A DNA stretch of 64,000 nucleotides from positions 3,466,001 to 3,530,000 of the forward strand of contig NZ_CP136520.1 in NCBI RefSeq assembly GCF_032813545.1, read 5' to 3'. Shown in pieces: positions 44,964-53,200 of the stretch. The number at the start of each line of letters is the position of its first letter. Positions within the stretch are counted from its first letter, which is position 1. The stretch comes from Nodosilinea sp. E11. Its GTDB lineage: Bacteria > Cyanobacteriota > Cyanobacteriia > Phormidesmidales > Phormidesmidaceae. The notes beneath the pieces are model-generated. The model was not told where the DNA came from. It saw nothing but the letters and a program-made list of their open reading frames with translations, and made no database searches. A program made the position numbers and the translations under genes.

Positions 44964-46091
44964 TTAGCAGATAGTGGTCGTACAGGAGGTTGGCTCAATA
45001 TCATGGCTGCCGGAAAGAGGACAGGCAACTACCGTTTTCCCTTTCAAGTCTGTAAAAGTGGTCTCAGTTTTGTAATGGCGGGGAGTTTTCAGCATCAAGC
45101 GCCAGGCCTCAGAGGCATCTAGCAAATTAAAGCGATCGCCGTAGTGAGCCTGTAGCAGAGCTTGAACCTGCGGATAGTAGTTTGAGTTGACACCTGGAAA
45201 GATATGGTGCTCTGTGTGATACGAAAAGTTTAGGTGCAATAGATCAAATAGCTTAGGAACTCTAATGGAAATGCTATTCATGAGCGGATCATTTACCTCA
45301 GTCATACGACACAACATGTGGTTGGTGTAGACATAGAACATGATGCCAGCGTACCCAATCCAAAGGGGTAGGAAGTAGCTGAGAACGAGCTTGACAGGAT
45401 GAAAACCCAGATACGATACGATGCCTAAATGGATACCCAGAATAACTAGGAACTCCAGGGCGATCGCCTTCCTTTCTTTTGAACTCACCCTGAAAGCGGC
45501 TGGAGGATAGTTGGTCAAGCCGTTATTGAATAACAGTACAGAGCTTAGATTACGGAACATATGAATTCCCCATGCGTGACCCATACCCACAGCTAACCAA
45601 AGCAAATTCACTTCTGCAGAAGGAACAAAGAGGTTCTGAATCCACTTTCCCCAGTTGTTAGGGTGCTCATATAAGTAATTTCGATCGGGATCTTGTGAGG
45701 AGTTCGTTTTGCTATGGTGCTCTCGATTGTGCACAGCCTTCCAAAACGTCGGCGGGGTCCACAGCATAGTCAGTCCAATCAGGCTAATAGCTTGTCTGAC
45801 GAATGGATGCTTAATTGCTTTGCTGTGCAGTAGATCGTGGGTACTAAATAACAAAACAATAATGCTGTTTCCCATAACCAAAGAAAATGGCAAATAGAGC
45901 CATAGCCACTGCCAGTTCCATCGATCAAGGTCATGGGCAATGGCCCAACCCAAGATCAGAATTGCCCCATTAATTAACAGCAGCCACACGCTATTGTAAT
46001 TGGGCAAAAAAGCCTCAGGAGGGAGCAATGGACGCATTTTTTTTGCATACTCCGCCTGGGTATTCCAAAACTCACGATCTGTATAATTCAT
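44964..46091 (-). CDS. Fatty acid desaturase-family protein
   Basis: A 375-residue membrane di-iron enzyme. The three histidine boxes are STHDLLHS (HxxxH), HNREHHS and HTEHHIFPG, with four to six hydrophobic segments between them. It is only distantly like the usual acyl-lipid desaturases DesA-D. Base composition is low: line 45241-45300 has 22 G+C of 60, unlike neighbours, which suggests recent acquisition. ATG 46091 is used; the frame opens at TTG 46103. It may act on fatty acids, sterol-like compounds or carotenoids; substrate not inferred. Confidence 0.85.
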   Translation of the reverse strand: MNYTDREFWNTQAEYAKKMRPLLPPEAFLPNYNSVWLLLINGAILILGWAIAHDLDRWNWQWLWLYLPFSLVMGNSIIVLLFSTHDLLHSKAIKHPFVRQAISLIGLTMLWTPPTFWKAVHNREHHSKTNSSQDPDRNYLYEHPNNWGKWIQNLFVPSAEVNLLWLAVGMGHAWGIHMFRNLSSVLLFNNGLTNYPPAAFRVSSKERKAIALEFLVILGIHLGIVSYLGFHPVKLVLSYFLPLWIGYAGIMFYVYTNHMLCRMTEVNDPLMNSISIRVPKLFDLLHLNFSYHTEHHIFPGVNSNYYPQVQALLQAHYGDRFNLLDASEAWRLMLKTPRHYKTETTFTDLKGKTVVACPLSGSHDIEPTSCTTTIC

Positions 46092-46103
46092 AAATTTTTG
46101 CAA

Positions 46104-46526
46104 GTTTTTTGCCAGGTTTGTTTACGTCGATTGCGATGTCTAATGACATAATATCCGAGCAATTTTAGGCACATCCATCACCTATAATTTCTGATAATCC
46201 TTTGCTGAAAATTTTAACAGTTCTAGCAGAGATTATGTTCACTAATTTTGCGCCTAAAAATCAACATATTGGATGTTGTGTTTTTGGTATTGGTTGTGCT
46301 ATCGGCATCTTCCTGGCATGTCTGTGCGGCGTTAAAAATTGGAGATTTTACGCCGCACGGATGAATGTTTTTCAAATGAAGTTCGCAAGCATTTTTATCA
46401 AGAGTTTATAGCGAAAATTCTAAAGTTTTTAGCCAGGTCAGGCCCTGCGTTGGGTCTGATGGCACAGAGAATATTGGCAAAGGTTGGAGATGATCCGCTG
46501 CCGCACAACTGTCCGTCATTCTTGCC
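46104..46526. other. 423-bp AT-rich spacer with a hairpin
   Basis: Upstream of the desaturase gene and downstream of the pseudogene. It is AT-rich, like the desaturase. A hairpin (46324-46358) has a 9-bp GC-rich stem extended by an A/T stem with a bulge and could end the urease transcript. An open frame of about 58 codons (46235-46411) with one hydrophobic stretch is possible but unsupported. Confidence 0.5.
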
Positions 46527-46958
46527 CTAAATTGCCAGCACCTTACCCCGTAACCCCGCTGGCGGGTCAATACCGTAGCGGTGCAGCAGGGTTGGCAGCA
46601 GGTCGTAGAGCTGTGCGCCCTCCAGCACCTGACCGCCCTGGGGTGCTTTGGGGTCATAGAAAATCATGAGTCCCAACGGTGCGTGGTTGGCGTCATCGGG
46701 GCCGGTGTCGTTTTCGATAGTGTAGAGGCCGCCTGTGCCCACGCTGCCTACCGATCGCCAGGCCAAATCGTCAAAGGTCATCATGCAGCTCCAGGCGGGC
46801 ACGGTGATGGCGGGAATGCTGCTCTCTAGCCTGCCGTAGCTGCCGCCTGCCATCAGTCGAGAGAGGTTGGGCAAGTCTGGCCGCCCCTGGTCAAACACCA
46901 AACCCGGGGCCATACAGTCAAGGCCGATGACCAGCAGGCGGAGGGTAGGCCTGGAAAA
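46527..46958 (-). pseudogene. Type I phosphodiesterase/alkaline phosphatase family remnant, internally deleted
   Basis: The first part reads LLVIGLDCMAPGLVFDQ, then DLPNLSRLMAGGSYGRLESS and PAITVPAWSCMMT, the typical start of this phosphodiesterase family. It jumps directly to the C-terminal LYTIENDTGPDDANHAP and LYDLLPTLLHRYGI, the known end of the family, without the large middle. Hence several hundred residues were deleted in frame. The conserved N-terminal region also lacks its own start codon; the frame is open upstream into the ureB stop. It lies directly after ureB. Confidence 0.8.
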
Positions 46959-47264
46959 CTACAGCGCCCCTTCGACCTGGGCATTGAAGCCGTAGACCCG
47001 CCGCTCCCCAGCCAAGGGCACCAGTGTCACATCGCGCTCATCGCCCGGCTCAAACCGCACCGCCGTCCCAGCGGGGATATCGAGCCGCATGCCCCGCGCC
47101 CGATCGCGCTCAAAGCTCAGGGCCGCATTCACCTCAAAAAAGTGAAAGTGGGAACCCACTTGGATCGGGCGATCGCCTGTGTTAGCCACCGCCAGGGTCA
47201 CCGTCTCTTTACCCGCATTCAGCTCAATTTCGCCCTCGGCGGGCAGCAGTTCTCCAGGAATCAT
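46959..47264 (-). CDS. ureB: Urease subunit beta
   Basis: A 101-residue beta subunit of the nickel urease, which hydrolyses urea to ammonia and carbonate. The sequence [58 protein letters not shown] and YGFN are typical. Its ATG overlaps the stop codon of the upstream S41 peptidase (ATGA), with GGAGG just before it. Alpha subunit ureC and the accessory genes are not present in the window. Confidence 0.97.
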   Translation of the reverse strand: MIPGELLPAEGEIELNAGKETVTLAVANTGDRPIQVGSHFHFFEVNAALSFERDRARGMRLDIPAGTAVRFEPGDERDVTLVPLAGERRVYGFNAQVEGAL

Positions 47265-48313
47265 TTGGGGCCTCCTAGGTTGGCAATTAAATCTTGACGC
47301 GCCCGCTGGAGCGATCGCTCCACCCTGGGCAAGGTTTCCTCCAGTTCGCGGCGGGCTACGCCCTCGGCCCCAGTTTCCAGCAGGTGGTTAATGGCCATCA
47401 AGTGGGCCGTATCGAGGGCGGTTTCCGCCGGTACTTTAACGGTAGGAATCACCCCCGTCCCATCCCAGTTTTTGCCGGTGACGGGGTTGATTGCCTGGCC
47501 CGTGGGCATAAACACCCAAAAGTGATCGTGCAGACGAAAGCCCCGTCCAGGGTTGGCCCCGCCCCGCGTGGTTTCGCCGACTACGGCCCCGCGCTTCAGC
47601 ACTTGCAGGTTGTAGGCAAACTCCTCCGCCGCCGAAAAGGTCTCGGGGCTGGTGAGGGCAAACACCGGCTTGTCGAGGTAGCGCTGCCCCGGTACGTAGG
47701 GCACCGTCCACCACTGGTGGGTTTCGTCAGTCTCGCTCCAGTACAAGTCGTTGAGGTGAGTCGGCGGATGGGCGGGCAACAGGTAGCTGCACAGCAGCGC
47801 CACCGTGGCCGGAGAGCCGCCCTGGTTGTAGCGCAGGTCAAAGATCAGGGCGTCGGTGTGGGCTACCAGGGTCATAGCTGCCGCCAGGGCGTCGCCGGCA
47901 AACTCCGGCGGCTCAAAGCTAAACAGCTGGATGTAGCCTACGTTTCCCGGCAGGCGCTCCACCCGGTTAATGTCAAAATTGCGGCGGCGGCTAGCCTGGC
48001 TCTGGCGCTCTAGTTCCTCAGCGCTAGGAATCGCATCAGGCTCAATGTGGGGTAGAGGGACGGGGCTAAAGTGCAGACGCAGGTTGCGATCGCCGCTCAT
48101 CTGCTGTAGCTGGGCCGTCAGCGTATCGGCCAACTGCTGCCCGCCCGTAATCTCGCCATAGCCGCCGGTTTCCCGCCGCTGCTCAATGTCAGCCTGAATT
48201 TTTTCGGCCACTTCCGGAAACACATAGGCATCCAGCTGGGTCACCAGTGCCCCCAGCACGGCATCTAGACTGGTCGCATCGAAAGAAATATCCTGAGAGC
48301 TAGAGGCCGACAC
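47261..48313 (-). CDS. S41-family peptidase between the urease genes
   Basis: A 350-residue C-terminal-processing-like peptidase, without a visible signal peptide. Key pieces: [24 protein letters not shown] (the core beta-strand), [16 protein letters not shown] with the catalytic serine, [14 protein letters not shown] and the terminal [13 protein letters not shown] helix. It resembles the IRBP/tail-specific protease group. It starts with GTG 14 bp after ureA and overlaps ureB, so it is co-transcribed with both. A link to urease assembly is suggested only by location. Confidence 0.88.
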   Translation of the reverse strand: MSASSSQDISFDATSLDAVLGALVTQLDAYVFPEVAEKIQADIEQRRETGGYGEITGGQQLADTLTAQLQQMSGDRNLRLHFSPVPLPHIEPDAIPSAEELERQSQASRRRNFDINRVERLPGNVGYIQLFSFEPPEFAGDALAAAMTLVAHTDALIFDLRYNQGGSPATVALLCSYLLPAHPPTHLNDLYWSETDETHQWWTVPYVPGQRYLDKPVFALTSPETFSAAEEFAYNLQVLKRGAVVGETTRGGANPGRGFRLHDHFWVFMPTGQAINPVTGKNWDGTGVIPTVKVPAETALDTAHLMAINHLLETGAEGVARRELEETLPRVERSLQRARQDLIANLGGPK

Positions 48314-48327
48314 AGCAATGCATTCCC

Positions 48328-48630
48328 CTACCGAATGGGTTCATGAACAGTAACCAGCTTAGTGCCATCGGGAAAAGTTGCCTCCACCTGCACCTCGTGG
48401 ATCATCTCCGCTACCCCATCCATCACATCGGCTCTGGCCAGCAGGGTCGTGCCGTAGCTCATCAGGTCAGCCACAGTGCGGCCATCCCGTGCCCCCTCTA
48501 AAATTGCTGCCGAAATATAGGCTACCGCTTCAGGATGGTTGAGCTTTAGCCCCCGGTCTTTACGGCGCTCAGCTACCAGGGCAGCCGTGAAAATGAGCAG
48601 CTTGTCTTTTTCCTGGGGAGTGAGTTGCAT
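48328..48630 (-). CDS. ureA: Urease subunit gamma
   Basis: A 100-residue gamma subunit of urease. It starts [20 protein letters not shown] and contains [30 protein letters not shown] and the end [15 protein letters not shown]. It is the first gene of a three-gene unit ureA, S41 peptidase, ureB. Confidence 0.97.
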   Translation of the reverse strand: MQLTPQEKDKLLIFTAALVAERRKDRGLKLNHPEAVAYISAAILEGARDGRTVADLMSYGTTLLARADVMDGVAEMIHEVQVEATFPDGTKLVTVHEPIR

Positions 48631-48853
48631 GGGCCAAGCGATCCGTTGGGAGAAGAGGATAGAGCTAATCGTAAGCTTTCAAGGTTTTGGGCGGCTTGTC
48701 AACCAGAGAATGAACAGTCTGGGCCTAAGCGTTGGCGATGGCTTAGAAAGTAAAGCTTAAGTCACTGAGGTTAGGGCCTGAACTGAGGTAGGGTGCGTTA
48801 TGAAAAGTTGATAAGCACACCTCTCTGGGACCGCCGATCGGTGGAATCTACCT

Positions 48854-49603
48854 ATGACTGCGCCCCTGATTGAAATTTTGGCCGACAAGCCTGCTCTCGT
48901 GCAGCGGGCCTTAACTCTCACCGTAGAGGCCATCCATGCCGCCGTAGCAGACCATGGCTACTGCACCCTCGCCCTTGCCGGGGGCAGTACCCCCAAGCCG
49001 CTATACATGGGCCTGGCCAAGCAAGACCTCCCCTGGGATAAAATCTATATCTTTTGGGGTGACGAACGCTACGTGCCCGTCGATCACCCCGACAGCAACG
49101 CGGGTATGGCCAAGGCCGCCTGGCTCGACCAGGTGCCGATTCCTCCCGATCACATTTTGCTGACTCCGACCTTAGAGGGTGATCCTGCCGCCTCGGCCAG
49201 CCAGTACGAAGCTATGGTCAGAGCCATATTTGGCAGACTCCAGGGCACATCATCCGATCAGGTACCCGAGTTTGACCTGATTTTGCTGGGTATGGGCGAC
49301 GATGGCCACACGGCTTCGCTATTTCCCCACACCGATGCGCTGGCCGTGAGCGATCGCCTGATTACCGTCGGCTACAAAGGCAGCGATCCCCGTATTACCT
49401 TTACCGCACCTTTGATCAACCACAGCCGAGGGGTGATGTTCTTAGTGGCTGGAGCCGACAAACAAACTGCCCTAGCCCAGGTATTTGCTCCCGATGGCGA
49501 TGATCAGTCTTACCCATCTCGCCTGATACGCCCCCAGGGCACCCTGCGCTGGCTGCTCGATCAGCAGGCTGTTGGCGACCTTGACCTGGGCCATCTGAGC
49601 TAA
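48854..49603 (+). CDS. pgl: 6-phosphogluconolactonase
   Basis: A 249-residue enzyme of the oxidative pentose phosphate pathway that hydrolyses 6-phosphogluconolactone. Typical parts are LALAGGSTPKPLYMGLA, IYIFWGDERYVPVDHPDSN and DLILLGMGDDGHTASLFP. Single gene with the AT-rich segment after it (49635-49665) as a weak terminator candidate. Confidence 0.95.
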   Translation: MTAPLIEILADKPALVQRALTLTVEAIHAAVADHGYCTLALAGGSTPKPLYMGLAKQDLPWDKIYIFWGDERYVPVDHPDSNAGMAKAAWLDQVPIPPDHILLTPTLEGDPAASASQYEAMVRAIFGRLQGTSSDQVPEFDLILLGMGDDGHTASLFPHTDALAVSDRLITVGYKGSDPRITFTAPLINHSRGVMFLVAGADKQTALAQVFAPDGDDQSYPSRLIRPQGTLRWLLDQQAVGDLDLGHLS

Positions 49604-49804
49604 CCTTGGGTGGCCTGACTACCCCTGGTTACCCTAAATAAAAAATTAGGTTAGGGGTTGTACTCCTCTCATAGATCTTTCTCGACCTAGACTATTATCT
49701 AGGCAGTGGATTCCCTGGTTGGGGAGCCGCCGCTGCTGGGACTGAAGCTAGGCTGTGGGCTGCCAGACTCTTCTATGATTAGAAACTACAGGGATCGTTT
49801 TTGA

Positions 49805-50254
49805 TTGAGTAATGTGATTACCCTTTCGCTGCTCCATCCTCTCCACAAAACTCCGGTACAAAGCTGGTCCTTTGAACAGGAAGCTGTGGTTCGCATTGGT
49901 CGCTCGACCGATAACAACGTGGTTCTCTACAGTGCAGTAGTGTCTCGCCATCACGTCGAAATCTACCGCACCGATCCGGGCTGGGTGGTGAAGAGCATTG
50001 GCACCAACGGCACCTACCTAGAAGGGCGTCGTATTACCGAGGTACCGGTAGAAGATGGCATAGTTATCCGCCTAGCGCGATCGGGTCCCAACATTCAGAT
50101 TCATATGACAGAGGAAAAGCGCGACCCGCTCAAAGAACTGCTCAACCGCCGCCGCGTCGAAGAAAGTCAAGAGATCGACCAAAGCACTCGCCACGAACCC
50201 CCCGCCAACGATAAGGCGGCCCTGCCCCATCAGACCACGATCATCAATCATTAG
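49805..50254 (+). CDS. FHA-domain protein
   Basis: A 149-residue protein whose first 100 residues form a forkhead-associated domain that binds phosphothreonine: RIGRSTDNNVVLYSAVVSRHHVEI, then WVVKSIGTNGTYLEGRRI in pieces. The C-terminal 45 residues are highly charged (KELLNRRRVEESQEIDQ). The start codon is uncertain: TTG 49805 or GTG 49814. It may read signals from serine/threonine kinases; no kinase gene is adjacent. Confidence 0.88.
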   Translation: MSNVITLSLLHPLHKTPVQSWSFEQEAVVRIGRSTDNNVVLYSAVVSRHHVEIYRTDPGWVVKSIGTNGTYLEGRRITEVPVEDGIVIRLARSGPNIQIHMTEEKRDPLKELLNRRRVEESQEIDQSTRHEPPANDKAALPHQTTIINH

Positions 50255-50310
50255 GGTTCAACCGCTAGCTTCTCATCGCTGCCTTTAGAACTGCTAGAAC
50301 ACTGGCACAG

Positions 50311-50374
50311 AAACCCGGTTTCTCGGCCAGAAAGCTAGTTCAACCGTTGACGCAGCGATGAAGAAACCGGGTTT
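50311..50374. repeat. AAACCCGGTTTCT intergenic palindrome pair
   Basis: Two 13-bp arms (50311-50323 and 50362-50374) are perfect reverse complements with a 38-bp loop, and each arm is itself nearly palindromic. It shares the motif with the 21.77-kb hairpin. Confidence 0.8.
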
Positions 50375-50451
50375 TTAGCCAACCGTACCAATGCTTAGGA
50401 GATTTCTCGAAAAGAAGATCCCCGCTTTATCCGGCGATTGTAGCCACCGTA

Positions 50452-50470
50452 GGGTGGGCACTGCCCACCC
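50452..50470. repeat. GGGTGGGCA palindrome
   Basis: GGGTGGGCA followed by CTGCCCACCC is a 19-bp near-palindrome; the same design occurs at 57288-57304 (GGTGGGCAGTGCCCACC). Confidence 0.7.
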
Positions 50471-50500
50471 TTGGGGAAAAAGTTTCCCAGAAGTCGCCTT

Positions 50501-50612
50501 AATACCAAATCCGATTTGGTAAACCCCGGTTCATAATCCAGGAACCCCGTAGGAGCGTAGCATGCTGCGCTCCTACTACAAATCGGGGGTATTCGTTCAG
50601 GATTCAGTATAA
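50501..50612 (+). repeat. Dispersed intergenic element, copy D
   Basis: Direct-orientation copy. Left end AATACCAAATCCGATTTGG, central palindrome GGAGCGTAGCATGCTGCGCTCC, right end GGATTCAGTATAA. The centre has drifted slightly from a perfect hairpin. Confidence 0.9.
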
Positions 50613-50673
50613 GGCGCTGGCTCCAAGGCGATCGCCCATTGAAGTCAGCGCCTTAAGCATTTCACCGCCAGGC

Positions 50674-51828
50674 CTAGAGCGCTGCTTTGAGCGCGGTGGC
50701 CTTATCGGTTTTCTCCCAGGTAAAGTCGGGTAGTTCGCGACCAAAGTGACCGTAGGCCGCCGTCTGCTGATAGATCGGGCGACGCAGATCGAGCATGTCG
50801 ATCAGCCCCTGGGGCCGGAGGTCAAAGTGTTGACGCACCAGGTCGGCAATGGTGTTGTCGTCTACTTTGCCTGTGCCAAAGGTGTTGATCGAAATCGAGG
50901 TCGGCTGAGCCACCCCGATCGCATAGGAAACCTGAATTTCGCAGCGATCGGCCAGGCCCGCTGCCACAATGTTTTTGGCCACGTAGCGCCCAGCGTAGGC
51001 CGCCGAGCGATCGACCTTGGTAGGGTCTTTGCCAGAGAACGCGCCGCCGCCGTGACGGGCCATGCCGCCGTAAGTATCGACAATGATCTTGCGCCCGGTG
51101 AGGCCACAGTCACCCACGGGGCCGCCGATAATAAACTGCCCCGTCGGGTTGATGTGGTACTGGGTATCGGCGTGGAGCCACTCGCTGGGCAGCACTGGCT
51201 TGACAATTTCTTCCATCACCGCTTCGCGAATATCGGCCTGGGAGATATCGGGGTCGTGCTGGGTGGAAAGTACGACCGCCTCAACTGCTACAGGCTTTAG
51301 GTTTTCGTAGCGCAGTGTCACCTGACTCTTGGCATCGGGGCGCAGCCAGGGCAGCACGCCGTGCTTGCGCAAGTGAGCCTGGCGCTCTACCAGCCGGTGG
51401 GCGTAGTAAATGGGGGCGGGCATGAGGGTGTCGGTTTCGTTGGTGGCATAGCCAAACATCAGCCCCTGGTCGCCTGCGCCCAGGTCTTTATCGGTGGCCA
51501 CATCCACCCCCATGGCAATGTCTGACGACTGCTTACCAATGGCATTGAGTACCGCACAAGAGGCCCCATCAAAGCCCACGTTAGAGCTGTCGTAGCCAAT
51601 GCCTAAAATGACATTGCGCACGATGTCTTCGAGGTCAACGTAGGTGTTGGTTCGCACTTCTCCGGCAATCACGGCCATACCGGTTTTAACCAGCGTCTCG
51701 ACCGCCACTCGGGCATGCAGATCTTCTTTGAGAATGGCGTCTAAGACGGCATCGGAGATCTGGTCAGCCATTTTGTCAGGATGGCCCTCAGAGACTGACT
51801 CAGAGGTGAAAATGCTGTACTCACTCAT
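50674..51828 (-). CDS. metK: S-adenosylmethionine synthetase
   Basis: A 384-residue enzyme that makes S-adenosylmethionine from methionine and ATP, in the cytosol. Typical parts are [36 protein letters not shown], and [19 protein letters not shown]. Full length and unbroken. No known SAM riboswitch was recognised in the 189-bp upstream spacer. Confidence 0.97.
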   Translation of the reverse strand: MSEYSIFTSESVSEGHPDKMADQISDAVLDAILKEDLHARVAVETLVKTGMAVIAGEVRTNTYVDLEDIVRNVILGIGYDSSNVGFDGASCAVLNAIGKQSSDIAMGVDVATDKDLGAGDQGLMFGYATNETDTLMPAPIYYAHRLVERQAHLRKHGVLPWLRPDAKSQVTLRYENLKPVAVEAVVLSTQHDPDISQADIREAVMEEIVKPVLPSEWLHADTQYHINPTGQFIIGGPVGDCGLTGRKIIVDTYGGMARHGGGAFSGKDPTKVDRSAAYAGRYVAKNIVAAGLADRCEIQVSYAIGVAQPTSISINTFGTGKVDDNTIADLVRQHFDLRPQGLIDMLDLRRPIYQQTAAYGHFGRELPDFTWEKTDKATALKAAL

Positions 51829-52017
51829 GGAATAGGCCTAACCAGTAGCAAAAGGAATGTTCGCCCAGCCAACCAGGACTGAATCGCATTCAAAAGTCTA
51901 CCAAAGTTTAGCGGTGGTGCCAGCACACGCCTGGTCTTGGACCTACCCTAGAGCGCAATCAGGGGGAGCGAGATCGGCAGGCGCGATCGCCCATCGCCCC
52001 CACCCATTTAGTAGCCT

Positions 52018-52464
52018 CTAATTGAGTAACGCTGCTGGTGCAGCTCCATCTAGCAGGGCCTGAGCCTTTTGCTGCATAGTTTTGAAGATGTTGTAAAACC
52101 CGTTGGCGCGCGATGGCGTTAGGCTGACATCTAGCTGGGTGTCTTTAATAAAATCAGGGCTGAGATCAACGATTTCGCCAGGAGTGAGGCCGCTGAGAGC
52201 TTTAATCAGCAGAGCCACTAGCCCTTTGGTAATTTGGGCGTCAGAGTCGGCCTGATAGACCACTTTTCCGTCTACCAGGTCGGCTATCACAAACACCTGG
52301 GACACGCAGCCCGGCACCTTATTCTCAGGAGTTTTGCACTCCTCCGGCAGCGGATCGAGCTTTTTGGCAAACCACAGCAGTTGCTCGTAGCGGCGCTTAG
52401 GATCGGCGGCCTTCTGAAAGCGGGCCACAATTTTCTCAATAGACTCGGGGCGATCGGCGGGCAT
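52018..52464 (-). CDS. sufE: SufE iron-sulfur cluster assembly protein
   Basis: A 148-residue sulfur acceptor that stimulates the cysteine desulfurase SufS. It has the SufE start (IEKIVARFQKAADPKRRYEQL in pieces) and the active cysteine C53 in NKVPGCVSQVFV, with the LSGLTPGEI and IDLS-like C-terminal region. It lies between metK and remA; the spacer to remA holds octamer repeats. Confidence 0.94.
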   Translation of the reverse strand: MPADRPESIEKIVARFQKAADPKRRYEQLLWFAKKLDPLPEECKTPENKVPGCVSQVFVIADLVDGKVVYQADSDAQITKGLVALLIKALSGLTPGEIVDLSPDFIKDTQLDVSLTPSRANGFYNIFKTMQQKAQALLDGAAPAALLN

Positions 52465-52510
52465 AGGTAGCGAGGGGAAACAACCTCCTAGTAGTCTATC
52501 AAGCGGCGTG

Positions 52511-52610
52511 AAGGTGGGTGTGTAGGTGCGTAGACACAGGCGTGATCCAATTTTCTACAGTTTTATACCGACCCACCTCCCTACGCATCCACCCGCCTAC
52601 CCATCTACGC
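52511..52610. repeat. Octamer tandem tract in inverted arrangement
   Basis: Degenerate 8-bp units of the type CTACCCAT/CCACCCGC fill 52571-52610, and a reverse-complement-like tract (AGGTGGGTGTGTAGGTGCG) lies at 52512-52530. The right arm runs through the remA stop codon (52605-52607). The two arms could pair and serve as the 3' end of remA transcripts. Confidence 0.65.
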
Positions 52611-52868
52611 CTTGCCATCCCCATCTTTGCCGCTGACAAAGCGGTGGGCTACGGTCTCGGGCTGAATGGCTGAGAGAATAGTGTGGCCAGAGTCAGTAAT
52701 AATGACGGCACGGGTGCGGCGACCGTAGGTGGCGTCAACAAGCTGTCCGCGCTCACGGGCATCGGTGATGATGCGTTTAATTGGGGCAGACTCGGGGCTC
52801 ACGATGGCAATGACCCGATTGGCCGATACGATATTGCCAAAGCCGATATTGATGAGCTTGATATCCAT
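52605..52868 (-). CDS. remA: RemA-type (DUF370) regulator
   Basis: An 87-residue small DNA-binding regulator. [20 protein letters not shown] and [20 protein letters not shown], then [20 protein letters not shown], match RemA/DUF370 exactly. RemA controls extracellular matrix genes in Bacillus; in cyanobacteria it is conserved with unclear targets. Confidence 0.92.
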   Translation of the reverse strand: MDIKLINIGFGNIVSANRVIAIVSPESAPIKRIITDARERGQLVDATYGRRTRAVIITDSGHTILSAIQPETVAHRFVSGKDGDGKA

Positions 52869-53200
52869 AATATGAAAGGAGGGCGATAATGGGAGGCTCC
52901 GGCACTGATGCCAGGGTTCTCCCCGACTGGCCAGAAAACCAAAGGCTTTTTTGGCACAATGCTCTACATTTAGGCCCAGAGCAGGCTTATTGCCATACTA
53001 ACGAATCCCCTTGGCGCTGAGGGTTAATATCCGGCAAAAGTTCAGTCTTTTTGGAGTTTTCGTTCTTTTGGCTATACCTTGCGGCTAAAAGACCCCTCTA
53101 TCGATAGTTTTTAGCTCTTTTCCCGAGTACTGCCCTCAGCCGAGGGAGCTAGGGCGTTGGTGATGCCGTTGTCTATTGTGTTTGCCTGGAGGGTTAGGTT
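52869..53200. other. 332-bp spacer between divergent remA and rqcH
   Basis: Divergent promoter region. It contains an AT-rich segment near 53050-53120 but I cannot place specific promoters. No hairpins of note. Confidence 0.5.

Larger units (their letters stand above)
50255..50673. other. 419-bp spacer between FHA gene and metK
   Basis: Convergent gene ends. It contains an interrupted palindrome AAACCCGGTTTCT (50311-50323) with AGAAACCGGGTTT (50362-50374), a GGGTGGGCA palindrome (50452-50470) and dispersed-element copy D (50501-50612). These can end transcripts from both sides. Confidence 0.6.

Noticed and set aside
46202-46411. Possible 58-69-residue membrane peptide
   Set aside because: It lacks a convincing start or ribosome-binding site, crosses a hairpin, and has no family resemblance.
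50746-51300. 184-codon antisense frame in metK
   Set aside because: It mirrors the highly conserved metK coding sequence and has no start-site support.
51829-52017. SAM riboswitch upstream of metK
   Set aside because: I could not find the conserved core or helices of any SAM riboswitch class that I know in the 189-bp leader.
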